Source: Leptasterias polaris
Taxonomy: Eukaryota > Echinodermata > Asteroidea > Forcipulatida > Asteriidae
NCBI GenBank assembly: GCA_037783415.1
Contig: JAZGTN010000068.1
Span: forward strand, 2,480,001-2,544,000
Reading direction: 5' to 3'
DNA: 64,000 nucleotides
This document shows positions 44,319 through 55,400 of this stretch, in pieces. Both the position numbers and the translations under genes were made by a program. The notes below the pieces were generated by a model, which saw only the letters and a program-made list of their open reading frames with translations, did no database searches and was not told where the DNA came from. The first letter of the stretch is position 1. Each line of letters opens with the position of its first letter.

Positions 44319-44533
44319 GATTTCTTGTTGTTTTCACTAAAATGCGAGTACTGAGTTGGTTGATTTCTTGTTGTTTTCACTAAAATGCGAGTACTGAGTT
44401 GGTTGATTTCTTGTTGTTTTCACTAAAATGCGAGTACTGAGTTGGTTGATTTCTTGTTGTTTTCACTAAAATGCGAGTACTGAGTTGGTTGATTTCTTGT
44501 TGTTTTCACTAAAATGCGAGTACTGAGTTGGTT
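44319..44533 (+). repeat. 43-bp tandem repeat, 5 identical copies
   Basis: Unit gatttcttgttgttttcact then aaaatgcgagtactgagttggtt (43 bp); the span is exactly 215 bp. Confidence 0.97.
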
Positions 44534-44940
44534 GAAATGTAACAGCTTATTTGTACTTTTACTTTTTATTTTTTGAAACTTTACTTTACGACTGAAACAT
44601 GTGAATGAGAATGAATTTAATCTTCCAAAAACCGATGAAGTAAAACCCTATGAGAAGAGATTAAAACCTCACAATTGCTCATCAGTTTCAGGTAAAACCT
44701 CAAAGACAAAAACCCTCAGGTGAGTTCATGCGTCACTACGACAAAATGTCCCAACCTTGCGCACTGACGTCAGAAGACATTCACTCATACGTAAACATGA
44801 ATGGCTCAAATGGAGAGTAGATAAATTGCTATTAGTGTGAATAATGCATTCCCCTATCAGCAGCACAATGTGGACAGTTTGTGAGAGTGTTTACACTGTG
44901 TATAACTCCTTGGTTAAATTCTTGTATTATTATTTTTTTT

Positions 44941-44963
44941 GGGGGGGGGGGGGGGGTGGGGGG
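44941..44963 (+). repeat. Poly(G) tract
   Basis: Sixteen G, one T, then six G, directly after a T8 run. It is the longest of several G or C homopolymers in the window. Confidence 0.95.
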
Positions 44964-45840
44964 AAACTTAAGAAAAATCTTAGTCTGATCACGAAGGACA
45001 TGTGGGTCTCATCCCAATTGTTAAATTTTTATATACAGAAATGTACATTGTAGGTGGATAACCACAATCATTCATTTTTCATTTTTCAAAGGTTTTCAAA
45101 AGATAAACCATACAACAAACCTGTACAAATTCGAGAAAGTTTAGGTGGCCATGCATTTTTATTTTTGAGAAAAAGATTGGACAGATGTCCACAAATTGGC
45201 TAATTGAATAAGATGACATGTATCGATCATTGGAGGAAAGTTACATTAGGTCACACATGACAGAATTGCAGAAAAACGTCTCATTTTTTCACATAAAAAC
45301 TCAAGGTAAGAGAACTGGATTTGTTGTTCTTTTTATGTCTCCTCCATGGTTATTTCTACCTCTCCAGCAGAAGAATTTACCCAATAGATTAGGGGAGAAT
45401 TGAATACAAATAAGGTTAATGTGCATGATGTAGTCTTCCCACCTCATAACAATGTCCACCAACAACTACTTACATTTAAATAAATTGACCAACAAATCTG
45501 TGTTCCTTTTATTTAAAAAAGTAAACAAAGCACACATGATAAATTATTTGTACTAGTTTTCAAGTACGGTTATTTGAACAAGTCTCCTTATTATTGAAAG
45601 CCTTCCCCCAATGTACTGTGAAGACAACAGCTGCATGGGTTATAGACCAATATGATCTAGTTAGGTTTTAGTTGCTTTTACCCTCGAGGGTAGGGATTAA
45701 GAGGTGGATCAAAGGGATTTAATTAAGGTTAAACCTTATCTCCCTTAATCATCTAACATATTCTAATGTGTATTATAATAAGGAGGTGACTTTCCCTCGG
45801 ACTAGCACTAAAATATTGTGAATGTACACGTACATAATGT

Positions 45841-46122
45841 CAGGGCTCGAAATACCAACTGGACCACTGGCCACTGGGTCAGCAACCAACAAAACAAGTC
45901 CTGCAGTCTAGTGTTTTTCTAAACACATGTCCACTACCTTTGAAGATTTACTAAAAAATGTATGCTTTAAAGCTTTTCAATTCTAAATCTCCTAAATTTT
46001 CAGAAATCTTTTAAAACGCACAACGTTAATTCAGTTTCTGTACAAAGTATTTCTGATCAAGTGAAAGTTCTGACCTACAAGACCTGAGGTCTAGTGGACA
46101 TTTTCTTGAAATTCAAGCCCTG
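45841..46122. mobile_element. hAT-like MITE (CAGGGCTCGAAAT ends)
   Basis: Starts cagggctcgaaat and ends attcaagccctg, with actggaccactgg near the left end and ctagtggacatt near the right. A related segment is at 49694-49869. No exact 8-bp flank duplication was found. Confidence 0.5.
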
Positions 46123-46762
46123 ACAATAATTACAACCGGAAACAACAGACAAAGACTTATGAATTGGTTTACAAATACATGCTGATGAGGTGGATAGTTA
46201 CTACAGACAACCAATTACATTGGGCCCAATTCCATACAGTGGTTTAGCAGAAACTGTTGCCAAATAAAAATGATGCTATGCTAAGAGGCTGTGCACAGTT
46301 GTCAACATTGTTCATAGTCTTACAAAAGTGATTGAGGTAGAGGGGTCAGAGTCAATTTGACCATGGAGGAAGGAATATCTCCATCCTCCAGGTGTTTTAA
46401 ACATTTATTTGACTACTGTGGTGAGAATTATTGGAGGAAACACATTGGAGGAAACTCATTGTTGAAAAAGAAATTAATGACAAGTCTTGCACTTGCTTAA
46501 ACTGGGGTTAATTAATTAAACCGCTGGTGAGTTGGTTTTTTTGGGGGGGGGGTTCTATTTTTTTTTGGGGGGGGTTCTATGATTTATGTGAATCAATACT
46601 GACACACACACACAATATCCTGATAAGTACTAATTCAGGGAAGGGTCATCTTAAATGGTACTCTCTGGAAGATCTTAGGATTCTTAACATCCGTCATAAA
46701 CTGCATTTCATTTTGACTGGAACCCGATTCTGCTAGTCAACTCTATGAGATTGGCTCTAATG

Positions 46763-46860
46763 TTTTTTTTTTATTATTATTATTTTATTTGCCATAACAG
46801 TACAAAACAAAATACAAGACAATATACCCCGAGATGGGTACACTGACATAAACAAACAAC
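46763..46860 (-). repeat. Probable LINE 3' tail, minus strand
   Basis: Read on the minus strand, gtactgttatggcaaataaa runs into an (AAT)n and A-rich tail, a common end of non-LTR elements. Confidence 0.4.
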
Positions 46861-48825
46861 CAAACAAACAATCACTGTAAATTACAAAACCATGTACATT
46901 AGAAAATTGAAGAAATGGAACCCTGTAGAGACCAGTTATTTCTGTATACCATATTGTCAGTTTCTTAAAAAAAGTTTTGATTAATTTACAGCTGGAGACA
47001 AACTGGTTGCATGTAGAATTATTTGTTGCTACATGTAGTTAGATTTAAAGAAAAACAGAAAGAGAGAGAGAGAGATCATCACCATACATGTACATCCAGA
47101 CATGGACAATTAATATTGTGGGTATTTTCTAAACTATGTGTTTAGTACAAATATCTTCTTAATTTTTTAAGCGCAATTAGAATGATGGCTTTGTTTTAGA
47201 TTACTCATTTAATGTTATATGGAAATATTGGAAAATTTCATTTTAAGGACATGACCTTTACTTTGACCTTCTTGGTTACATGCAAGTTGATACAAGCCGT
47301 TTGCAGCCATTATGTTCTCTATAGGGTTAGTGATATGGACATGAATACTGAAGTACAACACAATGTGTGTGAGAGTGTTACATGAATGATTACACTGTTC
47401 TACTCTAGCCAGACAACATGCATACTACATGGACCCAACTATTTTTGTGAGCCACATCTGCAATCAATTTTTTGAAATGTACTCCAAACAATACAAATGC
47501 AGAACTTCACATTTAATTAATAACAGAAACTCTTATGATCCCTACAATAGTGCCCATAATAATTAATTGCAGTGATGGAAATATTCTGTAGGTTCTACGA
47601 AATTTGATGAGTTTGAAAAAATAAATAAAATTGAGTTTTACTTACACTGTGTGGATGTAACAAAGCAGTGCTGGTACTGCTGGTACTGAACAGAATACAC
47701 AATAAATCAGATGAACAAATACCGTCATTGACATAGCTTACCATTTTGTATGTTTCAGTTTGATCAGACAATTACACCCAGAATAAATAATTCCAGAATA
47801 AAATAGTCTGCTATCTTGAATGATGAAGATCAAACTGTGCAAGTGATCAAGGAACTAAAAGTAAAACACATTTAGATTTGAGTTGCTCACACAATTTTCC
47901 TAGTGATACATTAATTGTAAAGCAAAGTTATAAACTGAATGATTTATCAAAGCATTTTTTTTGCATGCAGTGCTGATTGCTGTTGCTTTTACCACCAAAT
48001 TACCTTCAGAAGTCTAGCTGTAAAAACTGCCTCTTGTGACTAGGCCCTAAGAAGGGTTTGAGCTGAAGGGTTTATCTTAGGACATGAATTGCATTCTACA
48101 TGTATGCATGACTGTGCCAGCTGATGCAATGTGCCATTTTATGTCAGCATTATAAATTTTGTGTAAAAAAAAACTATATAAAGCTAATGAAGCATATTAT
48201 TGACCCAATTTATCTTAAAAGTCCGTATCACAAATCTTGAATGCGCCATTTTGGTAGTCAATATCCCTGTGTGTTATACATATACAGTGTGTGAATTGTA
48301 CATGTAGGCGATGCAGCATTTTACACATTACCTGTTGATCCCCAAAATGGTGAGTGTGGCACAGTCACTGCAATGTGACATGTGTGCAGGAGGGTCAATA
48401 GCCCTGGAGGCCTTGACTTTCATAAAAATACCACATTGACACCCTGGATAAGAGGGTCCGTTTCTGGGGTGGAAAAAATTCAGAGCTCCATAGTTCAAAT
48501 CTTACCTGTGCTGCACCGGATTAACATTCAATGGCAGCATTTATTTTTGGGCAGTGGGTTTTGGGCGTAAGATATTCGTCATAAGTTTGTCATTTTCGAT
48601 AAATAATTCAGCTCAACGTTAAAAATGTTCTGTTTTGTGTCTCTTAAACAGTGTGTCTCTTAAACTAGTGTGTTAGGCGCAGGATGCTCATTTGAGTTAG
48701 TTTACTGCGGTATATTCGTAATCAGTGCTCGTGCAAACACACGCTTTATATGTAGGTTGGGGTGATGAAATGTGTTTAAAGCTTGTAGAAATGTCTAACA
48801 TTGTGAGCTGAATTATTTCACTAAA

Positions 48826-48872
48826 AGCAAAAAATAGTTATCAGCCTGACGTTTCAACCCAAGCAGTGACCA
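48826..48872 (-). repeat. Penelope-like 3' UTR fragment
   Basis: cagcctgacgtttcaaccca and preceding caaaaaatagtta resemble the inverted 3' UTR at 6665-6710. Short and diverged. Confidence 0.45.
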
Positions 48873-49693
48873 GTTTGTATGCAGTAATTAAAATTAACAA
48901 TTTTCCACGTTCACTAAATACATTTTCAAAGGAATGCATTATGTATCAAGCATAAATATTTTTATAAACATTGTCAGTCGCCCCAGGTAACATTCTACCA
49001 CTCTACAAACCAGTACTATTTTCTATGTAGGCCTATAAAACTGTATTGATTGAATGTTTTAAAAGTAGCTCCTGCTGCCCAGATCTCCATTCTCCAGCCT
49101 CATACAATTAATTGTCAAAGAATCAATACAGTTAATTCCAGTGTAAAATGTGTTGCAATAATCCCTGGTTCAGAGGAATTGGCTTCTTCAACAGCCCTAG
49201 ATCAATCCTCTTCAATCTAAGGATCAATAAAATCAATCCACATACCAAGATGTTCAACCAACCAAAGATGAAGGTCTAACCCTGGTCTAACAATGGTGAA
49301 ATAGCATGTGTTGGTACTTCATTATCTGCAGCCACAACAAAATGATCAGGCCTGACATGCTAGATACTAAGGGCAAGATAGTTTTATTGTCAATTCTTTC
49401 ATTCTAGAAGTAAATTTCTCCTGGAGCTTTTCAAATCCAGGGGCACCAAAGCAATGACCAGGGGGCATGGAGGTAATTGTTTCTGTTGCCTCCATGAAGT
49501 ATCAGGACTGGATTACTTAATGCCTGTGAAGAAGTGCACAGTGCTTAACATTGGTGCAAGGGTAAAAAAACAAATTGTATTCATTTATCCCCGATGCAAA
49601 AATCTAGGCTATTAGTATTAAATTGATTTGTTGTTATATTGGGGGGGGGGGGGGGTTGCGAAGTCATTTGCCCAATGCTAACAATAATGGTTA

Positions 49694-49869
49694 CAGGGCT
49701 AGGGTCTATTGGGTCTTTTAAGAAATACCAATAAACAGCCAAATATGTCCTGCTGTCTGATGTTTGTCAAATAAAATATACTTGTGGTGATTTACGAACA
49801 CGTGTGGTGTTAAAGTTCTTGAAAAAACCTGTGGTCTAGTGGAAAGTTTATTTAAATTTTACCCCTGCT
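49694..49869. repeat. hAT-like MITE, related to 45841-46122
   Basis: Starts cagggctagggtct and ends ttaaattttacccctg, with gtggtctagtgg near the right end, parallel to the 45.8-kb element. Confidence 0.4.
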
Positions 49870-51013
49870 GTTTATTTGGGGTTTCCTTTGTTGTTTTTGT
49901 CATCACAAAAAATGGAAAACACATTGAAAAAGATATTTGACTGTGTAACAAATTGTCTCGAAGTAAAAGCTTTAGCTTTGTTTGTAAATAAAAAGATGCA
50001 GTTTATTTGAAACTTTTTTTAATTCGCCAATTTCTTGACTTTACTTTTTCTATTTGAGCAACTGATTACTTTAAGGAAAACAAACATGCTTTAAAAATCC
50101 AAGTTTGTGTTTTCCTTAATTTCTGGCACTTCTTTCCACAGAAATCTCTGTACACACCATCACATCTGGTCTAGGTAGGGTACTGCTGGGGAAGGATCTT
50201 CCTAAAGAATCCTAAATATTTTTTTAAAAGCATCAGAACAGAATTTGATGTTTAAATAGTTATTAGATAGGCACAACTCAATATCTCTTTCCTTCCTTCA
50301 TCATGATATAATTAAGCACACCAAAATGATCTATCCTCCCCTGTCCGGTTTTCGATGTACTATGCCTTTTTCTTTGAATTGAAAAAAAATTAAATATGCC
50401 ATATATCAACTGATGCCCTAATTACCTTCCTTTATTTATAAGAAGTATGTAAAAATATATTAAAACTTGATAGACATTGAAACTTTCACACCACGCACCG
50501 ATCTTCGATGACTTCAATAGCGTCTCCGTGTTTTGAGTTTTACCTGTTTTCGAGGCAAACAAGAAAGTATGGTGTCCCGGTGAAGCCATACGCGGAAGAA
50601 ACATCTGCAGTGACTTCAAGTGTTCTGTGAGACTTTGTGTATGACTCTATAGCCAGCAGGTGTCTTCATTTTATTCAAAATATTTTTTATTTAATTTTAA
50701 AAATTACGATAATAATTTGCAAAAACTATTTTAAAAAAATTAAAAAAAGTAAATAATTCTTAACTTGGCTTTCAAATCTGATTTTTTTATAGTTTTAAAG
50801 AAGCCATGTGCCTTATATCATTTTTCTTATAGTCTTGAGAAAAAACTGTGTAACCCTCATATCATTATTATTATTAATATTAAAATTTAAACATCGGCTT
50901 GGTGATTCAATTATCACTGTTTATTTATATGCTTTATTATAAATGTTAAGAAACATAAAAAGACACCTCTGTATTTTTTTCCCCAGAATGCTCAGCAGAA
51001 TGTTCAGTCACAT

Positions 51014-51651
51014 GATTTGATGGTGTCAGGACACTTTGTACCTTTACCTTTTGGTACCTGGGACACTTCGTACCTTTTACAAGGTATGAAGCGACTTTGG
51101 ACACTTCGTACCCTGGACACTTCGTACCGTGAGCCGAGTCTCTTCGTACCTTCATACAAGACACTTCGTACCTTTCGTACCTTGAACTGATTATGGTTTT
51201 TAATGACCGAACAACTATACAGACATCAATTTATTTAAATTGAAAATAATAATTTTTAATAAATAACAATTGCTGTCGAAATGAACAATTGTAAAAAAAT
51301 ATATATATAATAATAAATTATCTAAAATATTAAAACGAATAAGAAGAAAATATTTTGGTTTTTCTTATAACGTATTCAATTAATAATAATATTGATAAAT
51401 AAGTTGTAATTAGTTTTGTTGAAAGAACAGTTAATAACAGTTAATTAGGATGACATTTTTACTGACATCCAATGGTATAGGGCCCCAACATTAGCGGGCC
51501 GACGATACGAAGTGACTCGACTGACGGTACGAAGTGACTCAGCCGACGGTACGAAGTGACCAGCTTTGCCAAGGTACGAAGTGTCTCGAAGGTACGAAGT
51601 GTCCCGGGTACGAAAAGGTAAAGGTACGAAGTGTCTGACATCCGATTTGAT
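51014..51651 (-). mobile_element. 622-bp foldback transposon, copy 2, with 8-bp target duplications
   Basis: Body 51022-51643, flanked by gatttgat (51014-51021 and 51644-51651). It is the reverse complement of copy 1 with the same length and few substitutions. Open frames inside it translate the cacttcgtacc repeats and are not genes. Confidence 0.85.
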
Positions 51652-52154
51652 CATCGTGAATTGTGAATTTAAAAAGTGTTTGATGAAACTTTTTCGGAGG
51701 GCAATTTTTTTTTATGGCCCCGACAGTATGACATATTTTTGTACCTTGTAGAAATGCCTAAATACCACAACTTTTTGCATTTACAAGTGCAACTAACCAG
51801 TGGAGCCTTACATGTTTCTAAGTTTTGGTCAAAGGAGAGGAGACTCTTTGCTTGGCAAGTCAAACCACAAAAATTGTATCTAGGGACTGTTTACATCGCG
51901 CGCAGAGAGGTAAAAGATTTGCATCGATTTCTGGGACGCTTTGAATACAGGGCGTCCTACGATACATGTATTACTATATTTGTATTATTATTTAGAAAAG
52001 AGTCAACATACACACAAATAATCTGACGTTCAGAAATAAACAATTAACATTTTTGACAATACATTTTTTGTGATGCAGGCTGCAGCACACTGACATTTCG
52101 TTCCTAATCTATCCACGAAAATAAACCACCAATAAACAATCAAGGAATACTCAC

Positions 52155-52451
52155 GTATTAACGCCTCTTTGAAAAATAATATCTCAAGAATAACGAGATC
52201 GGAGATCGCAGCAACCTACTCCGTACCTTCTTGTCCCCTTGATGAAGAGGATTTGACGTTGTGCTCTTCGTTTCGCGACGTTCACATGATCTACTTTGTC
52301 ATCCGGATCTCTTCATCAGCTGCTTGTGTTTAGAACTAAAATTGAACCGAATTTTATCGTCATTTGAAAACTCGGAATCGATTACACAGATCGGTATAGT
52401 AGACTTGAGCTAGTAGTCTCGTTTCAGTAAACGTACTGCTATAGTACGAGC
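52155..52451. promoter_or_regulatory. Probable divergent promoter, TMEM62 (minus) / FAM177A (plus)
   Basis: The FAM177A ATG is at 52452. On the minus strand a consensus donor gtgagt lies at 52154, downstream of about 150 bp of CpG-bearing sequence (for example tttcgcgacg) with no coding frame. This would suit the non-coding first exon of TMEM62, whose coding exon has a 5' acceptor at 43239. No TATA box is seen. Confidence 0.4.
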
Positions 52452-52478
52452 ATGGAGGAAGCCGAGCGCGTCGCTAAA
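52452..52478 (+). CDS. FAM177A1: FAM177A exon 1 (start), inferred
   Basis: Nine codons, MEEAERVAK, with a good Kozak context and donor gtaaaa. It ends in phase 0, which the next acceptor requires. Short, so it could be replaced by another start in the 3.5-kb intron. Confidence 0.5.
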
Positions 52479-55400
52479 GTAAAACTCTAAAATGAAATAA
52501 ATGAATGAAATCAACTTTTAAATGGGTTCCTTATTTAATGAGGAAAGTAATAATTGAAACTTTTGTGATAGTTATTTGGGCCATACCTAATAATAATCAG
52601 CCTGTATGAGTCAGCATAATACTATACGGTTCACCCTCCAAAAAGGACAAAAATTCAAGATTTGCCAAATGTTCTTAAAAGCTTTGTAAAAGTTCGTAAT
52701 TGTTGTTGTTCGTTTTGGTTCTTTCTTTTCTTTTTTCTTTCCTTCTTTGGCTTTTTTGGGGGGGGGGGGGTATAGGGGATTGGGGCGAATATTATTCATT
52801 TTCAATTAAATTCTTTCAGAAGTTTATTAACAACTCAAAAATTACATGACATTGAAGTTAAAAAGACTAATTGACGTGTTTACATTGTTTACAGTGTTTA
52901 CATTATCAGTATATTGTTTTGAAAAGTACATGTTTTATGACCTCCCCCCCCCCCCATTCTTTGATTTGTATTATATATCTCATTTTCACAGATTTTCTTA
53001 GCTTTATATTTTTTATTTGATATTTTTTTATCCAAGAAACCCAGTTTATTTCACCCAGAGGTACATTCACAGTTACCGTTGGTGTAATTTTTGGCATTTA
53101 GACCACAGAGGTGACAAAAGGATGCTCCAAACAACAAAAGACTCAACTAGTCTACCATGCAGCGTCAGCCTGGAGTTTTTCTGGATTTAAACTAAATTTG
53201 GGCCCCATTGCCTGAAGTAAATCCGCCCCTTCGCGCTTCATGCAACATGCCCTTTAGTATCGATTCTTGGAAAAAAACATTAGTCGGCTCACGCAGTATC
53301 GATGAACATCTTCTTCATAACCATATGATGTGCCGATAGGGAAATAAACTTATTTTTATCACGTCTTCAGAAAAAATTAGTGTTGGCTTTTCTTGTCTAA
53401 ATGAACTTCATGATGTGAACATTAGGTTATGCTTATATTTAACTATTGTATCTTTTTCCCAGTTTTATGGATGCTTTCCGTTTATTGTTTTAATAGCAAA
53501 CAAACAAACAAACAATCATTGGTTACCCAGCAGTGACGTCGGTCGTGGACTATAATAAATATTTTCATTTACTGAGTATAAGATTTAAATAAGTGTTGAC
53601 AATGATGACTGGATAAAAACAACTATGAACTTAAGCGTAAGTTTGAATAACAAATGGCTCATGATTCCTTAATCTAAACTTGTTTACATGGAACCAAAGC
53701 ATGAATTAGCTCAGGAGGGGGATACTAATTAAGACTGTTCTTTTCTGGAAGTCTTGGGTTAAGTTTGTTGGGATGGGGCAGATGAAGGATATCTGTTCTC
53801 CGGCCTTTGCTCCTTTTATTCAAGGCGCCCCCGTGTGATCCAACGTTCCATCTCATGCATGTCCTACATCCAACATCCCCTTCAGATGATGAGTGTGTTA
53901 AATCCAATGGGAGACTTTTTAGACAACAGCAGGCATCCCACTCAGTCACTGGTGCCTTTCTATTGTTCTGAGTCACAGCTGAGAACAATAGAAAGGGAGT
54001 TGGATGCCCATCACTGTTCAGTGTTGTCTCAAAAGTCTCATACTAAAGGTGGATTCAAGTGTTCTATCGTGGTTTGATGAACTCATAATTGGGGAATATG
54101 GGAAACTAAACAGTCAATTCAGGGTCAAGTTTAAAAGCATCCAGTCATTTTTGGGGGGCTTGAACAATGGCTTTACAAATACAATCAAAATGGAAGTTTT
54201 ATTTGAAACAAAATTGGCGTGCCATATGTGCATGGTGTCTTTTTTCACAACATGTGTTAAAGTTCTATGCACCTTGGGTCCAGACTAATGATGTAAATAA
54301 CTAAAAAATTACTTCATTTTCTCTGCTGTTGTCGAATGAGTAAACACAACTGAGCTGTAGGACTAGTTTCTGTAACAGTAAATAACTTCAGAATCGCAAT
54401 GACTTCACTTTCTCCACAATCGACAGCCAGTATTCTTCTTCAGGAGGAAAAAATGGTAAAAATTCCTTCCTCCATGGTTGTGGGAATTTACTGGGAAAAT
54501 TAAAGTAACAAATTAAATGAAGTTGATTGGTGTTATTGTTAAGTACTGACCGCCCCATCATCAGGACATGTCAGTTTGTCACCTGATTTTTATGACCAAA
54601 AATAGCACTAGGTAGTGGCAGTGTTGTGTATAATCTGATAATTATGTTGACTACAATTCTACTATTATTAAAACACTGAAAAAGGGTTTCTTATTTACCT
54701 GAATATTTGTAGAAATGATAACTCACAATCTCAGAAGATGTGCAGATAAATCCTAGGGTACTTATAACTTCTACCTAGGCAGTCTGCAAGTTATTGTTTG
54801 GGATTCACTCTTGTTCCCCAGTGGGTGTACATAGTTGCGATAATTAATAATTGTAACGCTCCATCCTCTCGATGGTCGCAGACAACCCCAGTAATAACTC
54901 TCCATATACATGATATGTGCAATTTCAACCATCTTTGTCATACTACTGTACTACTACAGTCGTTTGACCAGTTCCGGATCACTTTTTGAATTCACAATGT
55001 TTTTGTTGCATTCTCTTTAACATTTTAAACAAACAAAAGTCGATCAGTTTACCTACACATGTCATAACATTCACCAAATATCCATTGGCCAAAAACAAGT
55101 GATACTTTTGAAGTGGCTTCGAGAAAAGTATCGTCACCCGTTTCACCAGTTCCGGATCGGTTGAATCTATTCCGAATCAGTAGCACGCCCTCTATTGCAA
55201 ACCAATACTCCAAATCCCATTCATAAAACTGAAAATACATGCAACGTTATCGACGGCTGTTGGATGAAGTACATGTAGTTTTACATTCCTTGAAATATAA
55301 AAATGCACGCTTCCAGTGCAACTTAAATGACAAACTTTCTACAACAGCCGTATGATTTTAACTAACTGAGTGCGCCACCATTTAACATACCAACATATTG

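Larger units (their letters stand above)
43239..52154. other. Proposed first intron of TMEM62, no coding exon seen
   Basis: Contains the 5 x 43-bp array, poly(G) tracts, a hAT-like MITE, LINE tail debris, a Penelope fragment and foldback copy 2. If the 52.15-52.3 kb non-coding exon is wrong, this is intergenic upstream sequence. Confidence 0.5.

Noticed and set aside
51676..52026. 116-codon plus-strand frame
   Set aside because: It needs a GTG start, no family is recognised, and no splice context supports it.
53725..54077. Overlapping frames on both strands (87 and 80 codons)
   Set aside because: No recognised domain; the overlap and the nearby hairpin suggest repeat DNA, possibly a degraded transposon.
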